Shown piece after piece: positions 42,318 to 52,136 of a DNA stretch of 64,000 nucleotides (position 1 is its first letter; each line of letters opens with the position of its first letter). This DNA is from Rikenellaceae bacterium (GTDB lineage: Bacteria > Bacteroidota > Bacteroidia > Bacteroidales > UBA932): assembly GCA_003542575.1 (NCBI GenBank), contig DPKJ01000011.1, positions 1-64,000 of the forward strand, in the 5' to 3' direction. Position numbers and translations under genes: made by a program. The notes under the pieces are model-generated. The model searched no databases, had not been told where the DNA came from, and saw only the letters and a list, made by a program, of their open reading frames with translations.

Positions 42318-44573
42318 CTAGTAGCTCAGCATGGCGACTTTGCCGTCCATTGAGGTGACGAGCAGAAGGCGGTTGCCAGGTTGGGCAGTTGATTTCTGAA
42401 GATGTGAATCTTTATTGGTTTTAGTATGCCTGTCTGGTAATTGGTATGTTATGGGGCGAATGTAGTTGATGAGGGCGATGGAGAAGAGGTACTGCCAGGC
42501 TACGGTGCCGTCGGTGGCGTTTAGGGCGAAGATGTTGCCTTTGTCTGTTGGTACGAAGATGAGGCCGTTGGCAGTGGTCATTGGTGATGGGGCGATTTCG
42601 TAGCCGTAGCCGGTATGCGATTCCCAAAGCTTGATGGGTGTGTTTCCGGTTGTATTTACTGCTGAGTTGTATTCTGCAGGGCTTCCAAACGTTGAGTTTG
42701 TTGTATATGCAGTAGTGGTTGCAGCAGTGTTACCGGTAGAATTGCTAGAAGCTTTGGCATCTGACCTTTTTGACCTTGATGAGCCTGCGGAACTTGTTGA
42801 AGCGGTCATACTCGCTGCTGATGATGAACTTGCAGTGTTGGCATTGGCAGCAACGTTGTAATCTTTGGTGCTGAAGGCGATGACGGTGTCCTGCATGGTT
42901 TTGATGTAAACGGCAGAGCCGTCCTGGGAGAGGCCGATTGCTTCACGGCCGCCGCGTGCACTCCACAACTCTTTACCGGTTTTGGCATCAATGGCGTGTG
43001 AGCGACGCTCAGGGGTTACGACAAAGATTTTGCCGTTTGCCTTAACCGGCCATACGGCAGCGGCAGACAATCCCCTCCCCTTACGGTTGGTCCACTCCCA
43101 AAGAAGCTTGCCCGACTTTGGCTCAAATGCATAAACCCTGTTAGCCCAGTCGCCAATGTAAACACCCTCGGCATCAGCCCAAGGCTTAGCCTCAATAAAA
43201 CCTTTAATACCGTTGTAGCTCCACGCAACCTTACCACTCTTAATATCAATTGCTCTGAAGACTCCGTCAGATGCACCTATATATACTAAGTTACCAAAAA
43301 CGGTAGGCGAACCCAACACACTCTTAGCGGCCTCCACCTTCCAAAGCAACTTGCCGGAACGGGCATCCAGACCGTAAATGAAGTTGTCGGTGGAGCCAAC
43401 CACAAGTACTCCGCTCTTCTCACAAACCTCAGGCGAAGAGAAGACCTTGCCACCCGTAGTAAATGACCACTTGAGTGAACCGTCGGCGGCATCAAGCGCC
43501 TTGATAACACCCGCAGTATTCGAAATATAGACAGTTCCAAATGCAAAAGCCGCCGCCGACCCTATGTCCGAATCATCCTGGAACTCCCACACAACACCCA
43601 CCGGGGCATGCATCACCGGATTCTCAGAATGTTTCAGTAATGGCATCGTGAGCCAAGGCTCATGAGTCACACCGTTGCTGCGCACCGCAAACGAAATCGT
43701 ACCATTATTGTAATCAGAACTGCTTTGACCTTTTGAATCAGAATCTACGTACGCAACTGTAACTGAATTAGCTGATGCTGACACAGAAGCTGTTGCAGAT
43801 GCTGACGCAGAAGCAGAAGAAGATGCAGACGGTGAATATGAAATAGTCACAATATTGTATCCCGCATGCCCCGCGGCAACCTTGCCGGCACGCAGATTAG
43901 ACCTCCCCATTACACCACGAATACCAGAAAAGTTCAACTCACGGTTCGAGTGGCCATGACCACACAAAGAGGCCTGAATGTTCACCCTCTTTAGCATATC
44001 AATAACATCGGCATAATTCAACATAGCATCATCGAGCGGATAGTGGTTTATGAAAACCACAGGCTTCTCACGAGGCAAAGAACGAGTGACAGAATCGAGC
44101 CAAACCATAGCCTCACGAGGCACTAAAGCAGGAGCCATACGCATATTAGGGCCGGAATTTGTCCCGATAAATTGAATCCCACCCATATCAAAACTGAAAT
44201 ATTCGTAGCCAAAAACCTTCGCAAAGGTGTTGCAACCACTCTCACTCCACTTGGAATCGTGGTTTCCCGACAAAACAAAAACAGGCACTTTAAGGCGGTC
44301 GGTAATAGATTTCGCAAGAAGTATCTCCTCGTCAGAACCAAATTCGGTAATATCCCCCGCCAGTATTACAAAATTTATATCTTTCAATGTGTTAATATCG
44401 TTAACAGAAATCTCATAATCCTCTATGTTGGTTGCAACATCAGATATATGGAGGTCGGCCAGGAATGCAAAGCGTACAATTTGCCTTTTTACCTCCTGTC
44501 CGTATAGGTTAGAGACCGATAAAATTGTGATAATGAACAGTGTTATCGGTAACAATTTCTTAAAATTTCTCAT
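42318..44573 (-). CDS. metallophosphoesterase fused to a PQQ-type beta-propeller
   Basis: 751 residues, signal peptide about 1-25. The calcineurin-like domain has ADLH, AGDITE, SGNHD, INHYP and CGHGHSN, the full metal-ligand set. From about 310 on, repeated blades (GVIKALDAADGSLKWSF, NFIYGLDARSGKLLWKV, GVFRAIDIKSGKVAWSY) form a PQQ/WD-like propeller that ends in MDGKVAMLSY. Likely an exported phosphoesterase whose propeller binds a partner or substrate. Ser/Ala-rich insertions lie between the domains (about 245-290) and inside the propeller (about 575-645). Confidence 0.87.
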   Translation of the reverse strand: MRNFKKLLPITLFIITILSVSNLYGQEVKRQIVRFAFLADLHISDVATNIEDYEISVNDINTLKDINFVILAGDITEFGSDEEILLAKSITDRLKVPVFVLSGNHDSKWSESGCNTFAKVFGYEYFSFDMGGIQFIGTNSGPNMRMAPALVPREAMVWLDSVTRSLPREKPVVFINHYPLDDAMLNYADVIDMLKRVNIQASLCGHGHSNRELNFSGIRGVMGRSNLRAGKVAAGHAGYNIVTISYSPSASSSASASASATASVSASANSVTVAYVDSDSKGQSSSDYNNGTISFAVRSNGVTHEPWLTMPLLKHSENPVMHAPVGVVWEFQDDSDIGSAAAFAFGTVYISNTAGVIKALDAADGSLKWSFTTGGKVFSSPEVCEKSGVLVVGSTDNFIYGLDARSGKLLWKVEAAKSVLGSPTVFGNLVYIGASDGVFRAIDIKSGKVAWSYNGIKGFIEAKPWADAEGVYIGDWANRVYAFEPKSGKLLWEWTNRKGRGLSAAAVWPVKANGKIFVVTPERRSHAIDAKTGKELWSARGGREAIGLSQDGSAVYIKTMQDTVIAFSTKDYNVAANANTASSSSAASMTASTSSAGSSRSKRSDAKASSNSTGNTAATTTAYTTNSTFGSPAEYNSAVNTTGNTPIKLWESHTGYGYEIAPSPMTTANGLIFVPTDKGNIFALNATDGTVAWQYLFSIALINYIRPITYQLPDRHTKTNKDSHLQKSTAQPGNRLLLVTSMDGKVAMLSY

Positions 44574-44599
44574 AATTGATGAAATTAATGTTTATACAA

Positions 44600-44655
44600 A
44601 AATAGTTAAAAATCGAAATTAAAAAACCCTCTGATCATCACATTTTTAACTATTT
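44600..44655. repeat. 14-bp perfect inverted repeat
   Basis: AAATAGTTAAAAAT and ATTTTTAACTATTT separated by 28 bases, between divergent genes. It overlaps a possible reverse -7 box TATTTTTG (44597-44604). Operator or weak terminator. Confidence 0.6.
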
Positions 44656-44743
44656 CGTAGTAAAATAACACATTACGAATAGCCGTTTTTTTTAGTTGCC
44701 TTAAAAACAAACAAATAATAATTAACAATTGATAAAATGGTTA

Positions 44744-44774
44744 TTGAAATCTAAAATATTTTTTGTTATATTTG
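44744..44774 (+). promoter_or_regulatory. promoter of the polysaccharide locus
   Basis: TTG (44744-44746), 20 bases, then TATATTTG (44767-44774): a full consensus match. It shows that translation of the first gene must begin downstream, at ATG 44852. Confidence 0.75.
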
Positions 44775-44851
44775 AACAACTTAAACGGGTGACCTCCAAA
44801 CTTCAAAAATGTGAGTCACCGACATTCTCTGTTCTATCTCAGGAACAAGCT

Positions 44852-46834
44852 ATGGAAAAAATACTCAAGCATCTTAGACCTCACTTAAGAATACTACTGC
44901 AAAACTTTATGCCACGGTGGATTATATTTATAATTGACCTGGCTATAGTCGCACTATCATTTACCGCTATATGGTATTTTCGCGAAACCATTGCAGAACA
45001 CAGAAGTCTCTACTTCGGATACAAACTCCTTGCTATACTATTATTCTACTCCATCTCGGCTTTAATCTTTCAAACACACCGGGGAGTTGTCAGATACTCC
45101 ACAGTACAAGATCTTAAAAGAGTATCCGCATCATCATTTCTTGCATCCTCCCTGTTTCTGGGAGGGACTCTCTTTATAAACCTCACCAGTTACTGGGATG
45201 CACAAATCCCCAACTGTAATGTTTGGTTGCCTATTGTGCTCTGCTTTGTAATCATTGCAGGGCAATTAATGTTGAGGTTTATTGTAAAGAGCATATTTGA
45301 GATATTCGAAGGTGCACTTATGGGTAAAAAGAGAAGAGTCTTTATTCTTGGAACTGACTCTGACGCAATAAAACTTGCAACCCAAACATTGGGAGAGAAG
45401 ACCAACCCATACAAACCCGTAGCTTTTATTACATTAGAAGAGAACCGCGCAGGCAAATCTGTGTCCGGCCTGCCTATTCTATATGCAAATGGAAGCATCA
45501 CAGAACTTATGGAGCAATACAACGTTGGAACGCTCCTTATCAACAGATCTGAACTTCAGGTAATCCGAAACGAATTTTACGAAAAGTGTATTGTAGAGGG
45601 TCTTGAGCTACTCGTCGTAAACTCGTTCAGCAGATATACCAACGGAGATAACGGCAACGGAGAGCAAGTGATTCCTGCTCAAATTGACAAGATTAAAATC
45701 GAAGACCTCCTTGGAAGAAACACAATTGAGATGAACAGCAGCGCCATAGAGTATCAATTTACCGACCAGGTGATTCTCATAACAGGAGCCGCAGGTTCAA
45801 TCGGATCGGAAATATGCCGCCAGATAATTCAATTCAAATGCAAAAAACTTGTTCTTGTAGATCAGGCAGAGACACCGCTTAACGACCTTTGGCTGGAACT
45901 CAATAGTAAGGGCACCGGGATTGAAATTAAGCCAATAGTTGCAAACGTGAGCAACGAAGTGAGGATGAGGCAAATATTCGAATGTGCCAAACCAAGTCTT
46001 GTATTCCACGCAGCGGCTTACAAACATGTACCAATGATGGAGTTCCACCCATCAACAGCCGTTGTCACAAACGTACTAGGCACAAAAATCTGCGCAGACC
46101 TCTCTATTGAATTCGGAGTAAAACGCTTTGTTATGATATCGACTGACAAAGCTGTTAACCCTACCAATGTAATGGGAGCAAGCAAAAGGGCAGCAGAGAT
46201 ATATATCCAGTCGCTATATCACCAAATGGTTAAAGACGATGTAGAAAACCCTACAAGCTTTGTAACTACCCGATTTGGGAATGTTCTTGGCTCAAATGGT
46301 TCTGTAGTACCACTCTTCAAAAGACAGATTGAATCAGGAGGACCTATAACAATTACACATAACGACATTACCAGATTTTTCATGACAATACCCGAAGCCT
46401 GTTCGCTGGTACTTGAGGCAGGGTGTACGGGGCACGGCGGAGAGATATATGTATTTGACATGGGAGAACAGGTCAAGATATATGACCTTGCAGAGAAGAT
46501 GATCCGCCTAAGCGGAAAGGTACCGGGAAGAGATATAAAGATAGTAGAAACAGGGCTAAGACCGGGAGAAAAGCTATTTGAAGAGGTTCTGAATATTGAG
46601 GAGGATACCCTCCCTACATATCATAAAAAGGTGCTTATAGCCAAAGTGAGGCCATTAGCGTTCGGCTTTGTTAAACCATCGATAGACGAACTCATTGATT
46701 TTGCACTTCAGTACACACAGCCGAGAGAGGTTGTAATAAGGCTTAAACTTCTAATACCGGAGTTTGTAAGCCAGAATTCGGAATACTGCGAATTGGACAA
46801 AATTTTAATTGACAACTATTACAGAGAAAATTAA
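44852..46834 (+). CDS. CapD/WbpM-type UDP-GlcNAc 4,6-dehydratase
   Basis: 660 residues from ATG 44852; an open frame extends to 44729 but the promoter lies inside it. Four N-terminal helices, a first Rossmann-like domain (RRVFILGTDSDA), then the SDR domain with ILITGAAGSIGSE (about 308) and STDKAVNPTNVMGASKRAAE. FGNVLGSNGSVVPLF and PGRDIKIVETGLRPGEKL are diagnostic. It makes a UDP-4-keto-6-deoxy-hexosamine, the entry to several bacterial amino sugars. Confidence 0.9.
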   Translation: MEKILKHLRPHLRILLQNFMPRWIIFIIDLAIVALSFTAIWYFRETIAEHRSLYFGYKLLAILLFYSISALIFQTHRGVVRYSTVQDLKRVSASSFLASSLFLGGTLFINLTSYWDAQIPNCNVWLPIVLCFVIIAGQLMLRFIVKSIFEIFEGALMGKKRRVFILGTDSDAIKLATQTLGEKTNPYKPVAFITLEENRAGKSVSGLPILYANGSITELMEQYNVGTLLINRSELQVIRNEFYEKCIVEGLELLVVNSFSRYTNGDNGNGEQVIPAQIDKIKIEDLLGRNTIEMNSSAIEYQFTDQVILITGAAGSIGSEICRQIIQFKCKKLVLVDQAETPLNDLWLELNSKGTGIEIKPIVANVSNEVRMRQIFECAKPSLVFHAAAYKHVPMMEFHPSTAVVTNVLGTKICADLSIEFGVKRFVMISTDKAVNPTNVMGASKRAAEIYIQSLYHQMVKDDVENPTSFVTTRFGNVLGSNGSVVPLFKRQIESGGPITITHNDITRFFMTIPEACSLVLEAGCTGHGGEIYVFDMGEQVKIYDLAEKMIRLSGKVPGRDIKIVETGLRPGEKLFEEVLNIEEDTLPTYHKKVLIAKVRPLAFGFVKPSIDELIDFALQYTQPREVVIRLKLLIPEFVSQNSEYCELDKILIDNYYREN

Positions 46835-46845
46835 CAAATATTCAT

Positions 46846-49215
46846 ATGTCATTGATCAGGAGATTTATTTTAGTTACGGCAGCTCTGTTTATAGTGGCTG
46901 CCGCCTTTGCGCAAATGAGTGACCAACAACTCATTGAAGAGTTAAAGCGCTACAGCACATCGGGCTTAAGCCAGGAACAGGTTTTGAGCGAACTTGCATC
47001 CAAAGGGGTAACCAGAGAGCAGCTTGAACGAATAAAGGCACAATACGATGCCTCAAAAGCAGCCTCATCGGGATCAATAGCCACACCCGAGAACAGAGTT
47101 CGCGAAAGTGCAGCAACAGGGCCTGACCAGGTGGTTGTAGTAAACGCACCAACCCAAGGCCCCGGTGAAGTCTTTGGAAGAACCCTCTTCTCAAGCAAAA
47201 ACCTCACCTTCCAGCCAAGCTTAAACCTCCCTACCCCAGAAAATTACCAACTGGGTGCAGGAGACGAAATCATAGTTGACATTTGGGGAAACAGCGAATA
47301 CAACTTCAGGCAGAGAATCTCCCCTGACGGAAATATTCACATACCCAATATCGGGCCCGTATTTCTTAACGGCCTGGATATAAAGGAGGCATCAACAAAA
47401 ATCAGGCGTGCATTCAGCAGAATCTACTCAGATTTGGCCGCCGCATCACCAAAAACGTACATAAAGACATCGTTAGGCAATATCAGAAGCATACAGGTTA
47501 ACATCATGGGTGAGGTAACCCTCCCCGGAACATACACTCTCAGCTCGTTTGCTACAGTATTCCACGCACTCTACTCAGCAGGCGGAATTAACGAAATAGG
47601 AAGCCTGCGAGACATAAAAGTGTACCGCGGCGGCAAAATCATCGCCGAAACCGACGTCTACGACTATCTTCTCCGCGGCGACAACTCAGGCGACATAATA
47701 CTCAAAGAGGGCGACCTGGTAAGGGTTGAACCATACAAGAAACGCGTACACCTTACAGGAGCAGTAAAACGCCCAATGTGGTACGAACTCAAGGATAATG
47801 AACCTCTTGAGACTCTCATCCAATACGCCGGCAACTTCACCAGCAATGCCTTCAAGAAAAATATCCGCCTCACAAGAAAAGGCGACACCGAGTTGAAGGT
47901 ATATACAATTGAATCCGAAATCTTTGACAGCTTTATGCTAAAAGACGGTGACGAAGTTATTGCAGACCAGATTCTTGGCAGATATGAAAACAGAGTATCA
48001 ATCAGCGGTTCGGTCTTTAGACCAGGTGACTACGCACTTGATAGCAGCATTAAGACACTTAAAGATTTGGTAACCAAGGCAGAGGGGCCAACCGAAGAGG
48101 CCCTGCTTACACGAGTACTGCTCTACCGCGAAAATGCCGACCTCACCACCCGTGTCGAATCAATCGATCTCGAAAAATTGCTCAACGGTACAAAACCCGA
48201 CATTAACCTGGCCAAAAACGACCGCCTTTTTGTTCCAAATAAAAACGAACTCCGTGACGAACTCTTCATAACCCTGGCAGGTGAAGTAAAAAGGCCGGAC
48301 AACTATCCATTTGTTCACAGCATGAGCATAGAAGATCTCATCCTTCAGGGAGGAGGCCTTTTGGAATCGGCATCAAGAGCCAGAGTTGACGTTTCAAGAC
48401 GAATCAAAAACCCACTTAGCACAGAGGAATCACTCGTTCAAAGCGAAGTATTTAGTTTCACCCTACACAGGGGCTTCATAGTAAACGGTGATAAAAACTT
48501 CACATTAAGGCCATACGATATTGTAATCGTCCGCCGCTCACCCGGTTACGAAGAACAGAAAAACGTTTCCATCAACGGCGAAGTACTATTTGGCGGAACC
48601 TACACTCTTGTAGAGAAAGAGGAGAGAATATCATCGGTAATCAAACGTGCCGGCGGACTTACAACCGGAGCCTACATAAAGGGCGCCCGCATCACCCGCA
48701 TCATGACACCCGACGAATATGCCCAGATGCAAGCCACACTAAAGCTTACACGAGACCGCGGGCGCGGAAGCGACTCAATCTCAGTAGAGAGCCTAAACCT
48801 ATCCGGCGTCTACCAAATAGGCTTTGACCTTGCCAAAGCACTCTCAAACCCCGGTGGAGAAGACGATTTGGTCTTAAAAGCCGGCGATGAGTTAACAATA
48901 CCCGGAATGAACAACGTAGTCAAGATCTCAGGTGCAGTAATGTACCCCAACGCAGTGGCCTACTCCCGCGACATGAACATGAGTGACTACATAAAAAACG
49001 CCGGCGGCTACGGTTTCAGAGCCCGCAAAAACAGAGCCTATGTGGTTTACATGAATGGAAAAGTTTCAAAAGGGCCAAGTTCGAGAATTGAACCCGGATG
49101 TGAAATTATAGTACCATATAAACCGGAAAGAGACAAAATGAATACAGGTGAAATTCTTGGTGTATCAACATCAATAGCTTCAATCGCAGCGTTAATTATG
49201 GCAATAATAAAATAG
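46846..49215 (+). CDS. wza: Wza-family polysaccharide export protein
   Basis: 789 residues with a signal peptide (1-22). The poly-export domain starts YQLGAGDEIIVDIWGNSEYNF (about 132) and several SLBB domains follow (VNIMGEVTLPGTYTL, VHLTGAVKRPMWYEL, VSISGSVFRPGDYAL, ITLAGEVKRPDNYPF, VSINGEVLFGGTYTL, VKISGAVMYPNAVAY). A C-terminal membrane helix is present. Twice the size of E. coli Wza, normal for Bacteroidota. Forms the outer-membrane channel. Confidence 0.92.
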   Translation: MSLIRRFILVTAALFIVAAAFAQMSDQQLIEELKRYSTSGLSQEQVLSELASKGVTREQLERIKAQYDASKAASSGSIATPENRVRESAATGPDQVVVVNAPTQGPGEVFGRTLFSSKNLTFQPSLNLPTPENYQLGAGDEIIVDIWGNSEYNFRQRISPDGNIHIPNIGPVFLNGLDIKEASTKIRRAFSRIYSDLAAASPKTYIKTSLGNIRSIQVNIMGEVTLPGTYTLSSFATVFHALYSAGGINEIGSLRDIKVYRGGKIIAETDVYDYLLRGDNSGDIILKEGDLVRVEPYKKRVHLTGAVKRPMWYELKDNEPLETLIQYAGNFTSNAFKKNIRLTRKGDTELKVYTIESEIFDSFMLKDGDEVIADQILGRYENRVSISGSVFRPGDYALDSSIKTLKDLVTKAEGPTEEALLTRVLLYRENADLTTRVESIDLEKLLNGTKPDINLAKNDRLFVPNKNELRDELFITLAGEVKRPDNYPFVHSMSIEDLILQGGGLLESASRARVDVSRRIKNPLSTEESLVQSEVFSFTLHRGFIVNGDKNFTLRPYDIVIVRRSPGYEEQKNVSINGEVLFGGTYTLVEKEERISSVIKRAGGLTTGAYIKGARITRIMTPDEYAQMQATLKLTRDRGRGSDSISVESLNLSGVYQIGFDLAKALSNPGGEDDLVLKAGDELTIPGMNNVVKISGAVMYPNAVAYSRDMNMSDYIKNAGGYGFRARKNRAYVVYMNGKVSKGPSSRIEPGCEIIVPYKPERDKMNTGEILGVSTSIASIAALIMAIIK

Positions 49216-49217
49216 AT

Positions 49218-50339
49218 ATGGAAGAATTAAATAAAATTAAGGGTGAAATTGATCTCATTGAGGTTTCTAGAAAATTGTGGCAAGGGCGCAAATTTATCTT
49301 GCTAACATCATTAACATTTGCCATTTTCGGACTCTTAATTGCGTTGATGTCACCAAACTATTACACATCTAAATGTACTATAGTTCCTCAAACAGGAGAT
49401 AAATCCGGGGCAAGTAGTTTAAGTGGGATAGCAGCAATTGCCGGCATTAACCTTGGCTCATTTTCATCTGGGACCTTGTTATCACCTTCAGTTTATCCTA
49501 AAATACTTAATAATATCAATTTTCAGAAAGAAATTATTTATTCCCTTTACTGTATTGAGAAAGCAGACAATCCTATAACTTATTTTGAATACCAAACAAA
49601 TAGAAAATACAAACCTTTTACCATATTTGAAAAGATAAAAAAATACACTATAGGATTACCTGGAGTTATTATCAGAACTATAAATAAAAAACCCAATACA
49701 GCAATAGAATCACATAAACAAGAAGTAAACACTATTTTAGCATTGAGCTATAATGAGAACGCTGTCATAAATACTTTTCTTGAATTTCTTTCTTTAAATC
49801 TAAACAATAAAGACGGTTATATAACTCTATCTTTTAAAAGTAGAGAGCCAAAGCTCTCTGCAGAGGTTGTCATAAAAACACAGAAACTTCTTCAGAAATA
49901 CATTACAGAATTTAAATTAGAGAAGGTTAGGGAAAATCTCGAATTTGTTGAGAACAGCTATAATGAGGCCAGAATTAACTTTGAAAATAAGCAGACTGAA
50001 CTGGCAAAATTTAGGGATGCTAATAAAACTCTTTCATCTGCACTAGCTAGAACTCAGGAGGAGAAGTTAACATCGGAGTATAACCTCCTATTAAGTATAT
50101 ATACTGAACTTGCAAAACAAAAGGAACAAGCAAAGATCGCAGTTACTGAGACAACACCTGTTTTCACTATTATTGAGCCAGCTCATATTCCAGTTGCAAA
50201 ATCCAGCCCTCAAAGAGGTACTATGATAATCCTTTATTTATTAGTCGGATTTTTTATATCAATTGTATATGTCCTTATAGTTACATCCTTTAATGAGAAT
50301 TTAGTTCCTGGATTTAAGAATTATAAGAGAATTATTTGA
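49218..50339 (+). CDS. wzz: Wzz-family chain-length regulator
   Basis: 373 residues with two membrane helices (about 30-50 and 335-358) around a large periplasmic coiled-coil region. IDLIEVSRKLWQGRKFI is the Wzz start, and the proline-containing segment before helix 2 is present. No tyrosine-kinase domain. Starts two bases after wza, yet base composition turns AT-rich here. Confidence 0.88.
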   Translation: MEELNKIKGEIDLIEVSRKLWQGRKFILLTSLTFAIFGLLIALMSPNYYTSKCTIVPQTGDKSGASSLSGIAAIAGINLGSFSSGTLLSPSVYPKILNNINFQKEIIYSLYCIEKADNPITYFEYQTNRKYKPFTIFEKIKKYTIGLPGVIIRTINKKPNTAIESHKQEVNTILALSYNENAVINTFLEFLSLNLNNKDGYITLSFKSREPKLSAEVVIKTQKLLQKYITEFKLEKVRENLEFVENSYNEARINFENKQTELAKFRDANKTLSSALARTQEEKLTSEYNLLLSIYTELAKQKEQAKIAVTETTPVFTIIEPAHIPVAKSSPQRGTMIILYLLVGFFISIVYVLIVTSFNENLVPGFKNYKRII

Positions 50340-50397
50340 TAATCACATAAAAATTTCACAACACAGAGATATCTTAGCTCAAATAAAAAGTCAAGCT

Positions 50398-51522
50398 ATG
50401 AAAATTCAAATGGTTAACCTAAAAGATCAGTATTTAGAAATAAAATCAGAAATAGATTCAGCGATCCACAATGTGCTTGACAAGACTGATTTTATTTGTG
50501 GGGACAAAGTATTTGAATTTGCTAATAATCTATCACACTACATTGGTTCTAAGCACTGTGTGACCTGTGCTAATGGCACTGACGCACTTCAGATTGCGCT
50601 AATGGCAATAGATACAAATCCAGGAGATGAAATAATAGTGCCTTCATTCACATACATTGCAACAGCAGAGGTTATTGCATTATTACGACTTGTACCGGTT
50701 CTTGTTGACGTAAATTATAATACATTCACTATAAATGCGGACTTAATCGAAAGAAATATTACTGAAAAGACAAAGGCAATAATTCCAGTACATCTGTATG
50801 GACAAAGTGCAGAAATGGAGAAAATACTCAAACTTGCAGAAAAGTACAACCTTTATGTTATTGAAGATAATGCTCAGGCAATAGGTGCTTGTTATAAATT
50901 TTCAAATGGATTAAAGAAGAACACCGGCTCATTAGGACATATCGGTTGTACTTCGTTTTACCCCTCAAAGAATTTAGGTTGCTATGGTGACGGTGGGGCG
51001 ATGTTTACCGATGACGATAAGATATATGAAAAATTAAAAATGATTTCAAATCATGGTCAGATAAAGAAATATTATCATTCAATAGTTGGTTGTAATTCAC
51101 GTCTAGATACTTTGCAGGCGGCAATTTTAGATGTAAAACTCAAATATTTAGACGACTATAATTTAAAAAGAATTGAAGCTGCACATTTTTACACTCAAAA
51201 TTTAAAAACAATTGAAGAAATCATTGTCCCCGAAGAGATGGATTACAGCACACATGTATACCATCAATATACTATTAAAGTATTGAATAATAAAAGGGAT
51301 GAATTACAGAGATATCTTGAAGGATTAAATATTCCATCAATGATTTATTATCCAGTTTCACTTGAGAATCAGAAGGCTTTTATGGGCATTGCTTTAAAAA
51401 GAAACAATCTTGATGTATCAAAACAATTGGCTAATTCGGTGTTATCGATACCAATGCATAGCGAACTTACAGAAGATCAGCAAAAGCACATAATCCGGGG
51501 AATTCAGTCATTTTTTTCATGA
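50398..51522 (+). CDS. DegT/DnrJ/EryC1 PLP aminotransferase (WbpE type)
   Basis: 374 residues. FTYIATAEVIALLRLVPVLVDV, EDNAQAIGACY and the PLP lysine in TSFYPSKNLGCYGDGG (about 189) identify the family. With the next two genes it fits formation of a UDP-3-amino-2-acetamido uronate, using glutamate as donor. Confidence 0.88.
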   Translation: MKIQMVNLKDQYLEIKSEIDSAIHNVLDKTDFICGDKVFEFANNLSHYIGSKHCVTCANGTDALQIALMAIDTNPGDEIIVPSFTYIATAEVIALLRLVPVLVDVNYNTFTINADLIERNITEKTKAIIPVHLYGQSAEMEKILKLAEKYNLYVIEDNAQAIGACYKFSNGLKKNTGSLGHIGCTSFYPSKNLGCYGDGGAMFTDDDKIYEKLKMISNHGQIKKYYHSIVGCNSRLDTLQAAILDVKLKYLDDYNLKRIEAAHFYTQNLKTIEEIIVPEEMDYSTHVYHQYTIKVLNNKRDELQRYLEGLNIPSMIYYPVSLENQKAFMGIALKRNNLDVSKQLANSVLSIPMHSELTEDQQKHIIRGIQSFFS

Positions 51523-51542
51523 TTTGATTAAAATATAATCCC

Positions 51543-52127
51543 ATGGCAAAGTCACAATTCTACGCTCATGAATCGTCAATAATTGAAGAAGGCTCAGTTA
51601 TCGGCTCAGGAACCAAAATTTGGCACTTTACACATATTATGAAAGGAAGCATAATTGGGAAAAACTGCAACATAGGTCAAAATGTTGTTGTTTCTCCAAA
51701 TGTTGTAATTGGGAATAATGTAAAAATCCAAAATAATGTTTCCCTATATACAGGTGTTATCTGCGAAGATGATGTCTTCTTGGGTCCATCAATGGTTTTT
51801 ACTAATGTAGTTAATCCAAGATCAACTGTTAATAGAAAAGATGAGTATAAAAATACAATTGTTAAGAAAGGTGCAACCATCGGAGCAAATGCAACAATAA
51901 TATGCGGTAACACAATAGGCGAATATGCATTTGTAGGGGCTGGATCTGTTGTGACAAAGAATGTATTACCATATTCACTTGTTGTAGGCAATCCAGCACA
52001 GAAAATTGGGTGGATGAGTGAATTTGGTCAACGATTACATTTTGATCAAGATGGATATGCAATTTGTGAAGAAAGCAAGGCGAGATATAAACTAATAAAT
52101 GGAACCGTTATAAAAGAACATTTTTGA
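51543..52127 (+). CDS. WbpD-like UDP-amino-uronate N-acetyltransferase
   Basis: 194 residues of hexapeptide repeats, nearly the same as the protein at 4524-5096 (EEGxxIGSGxKIWHFTHIM, QNVVxSPxVxxGxNVK). Follows the aminotransferase, so probably acetylates its product. Confidence 0.88.
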   Translation: MAKSQFYAHESSIIEEGSVIGSGTKIWHFTHIMKGSIIGKNCNIGQNVVVSPNVVIGNNVKIQNNVSLYTGVICEDDVFLGPSMVFTNVVNPRSTVNRKDEYKNTIVKKGATIGANATIICGNTIGEYAFVGAGSVVTKNVLPYSLVVGNPAQKIGWMSEFGQRLHFDQDGYAICEESKARYKLINGTVIKEHF

Positions 52128-52136
52128 AAAAAAATT

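Noticed and set aside
44600..44655. Invertible promoter flanked by inverted repeats
   Set aside because: The 28-base spacer is too short to hold a promoter, and no invertase gene is nearby.
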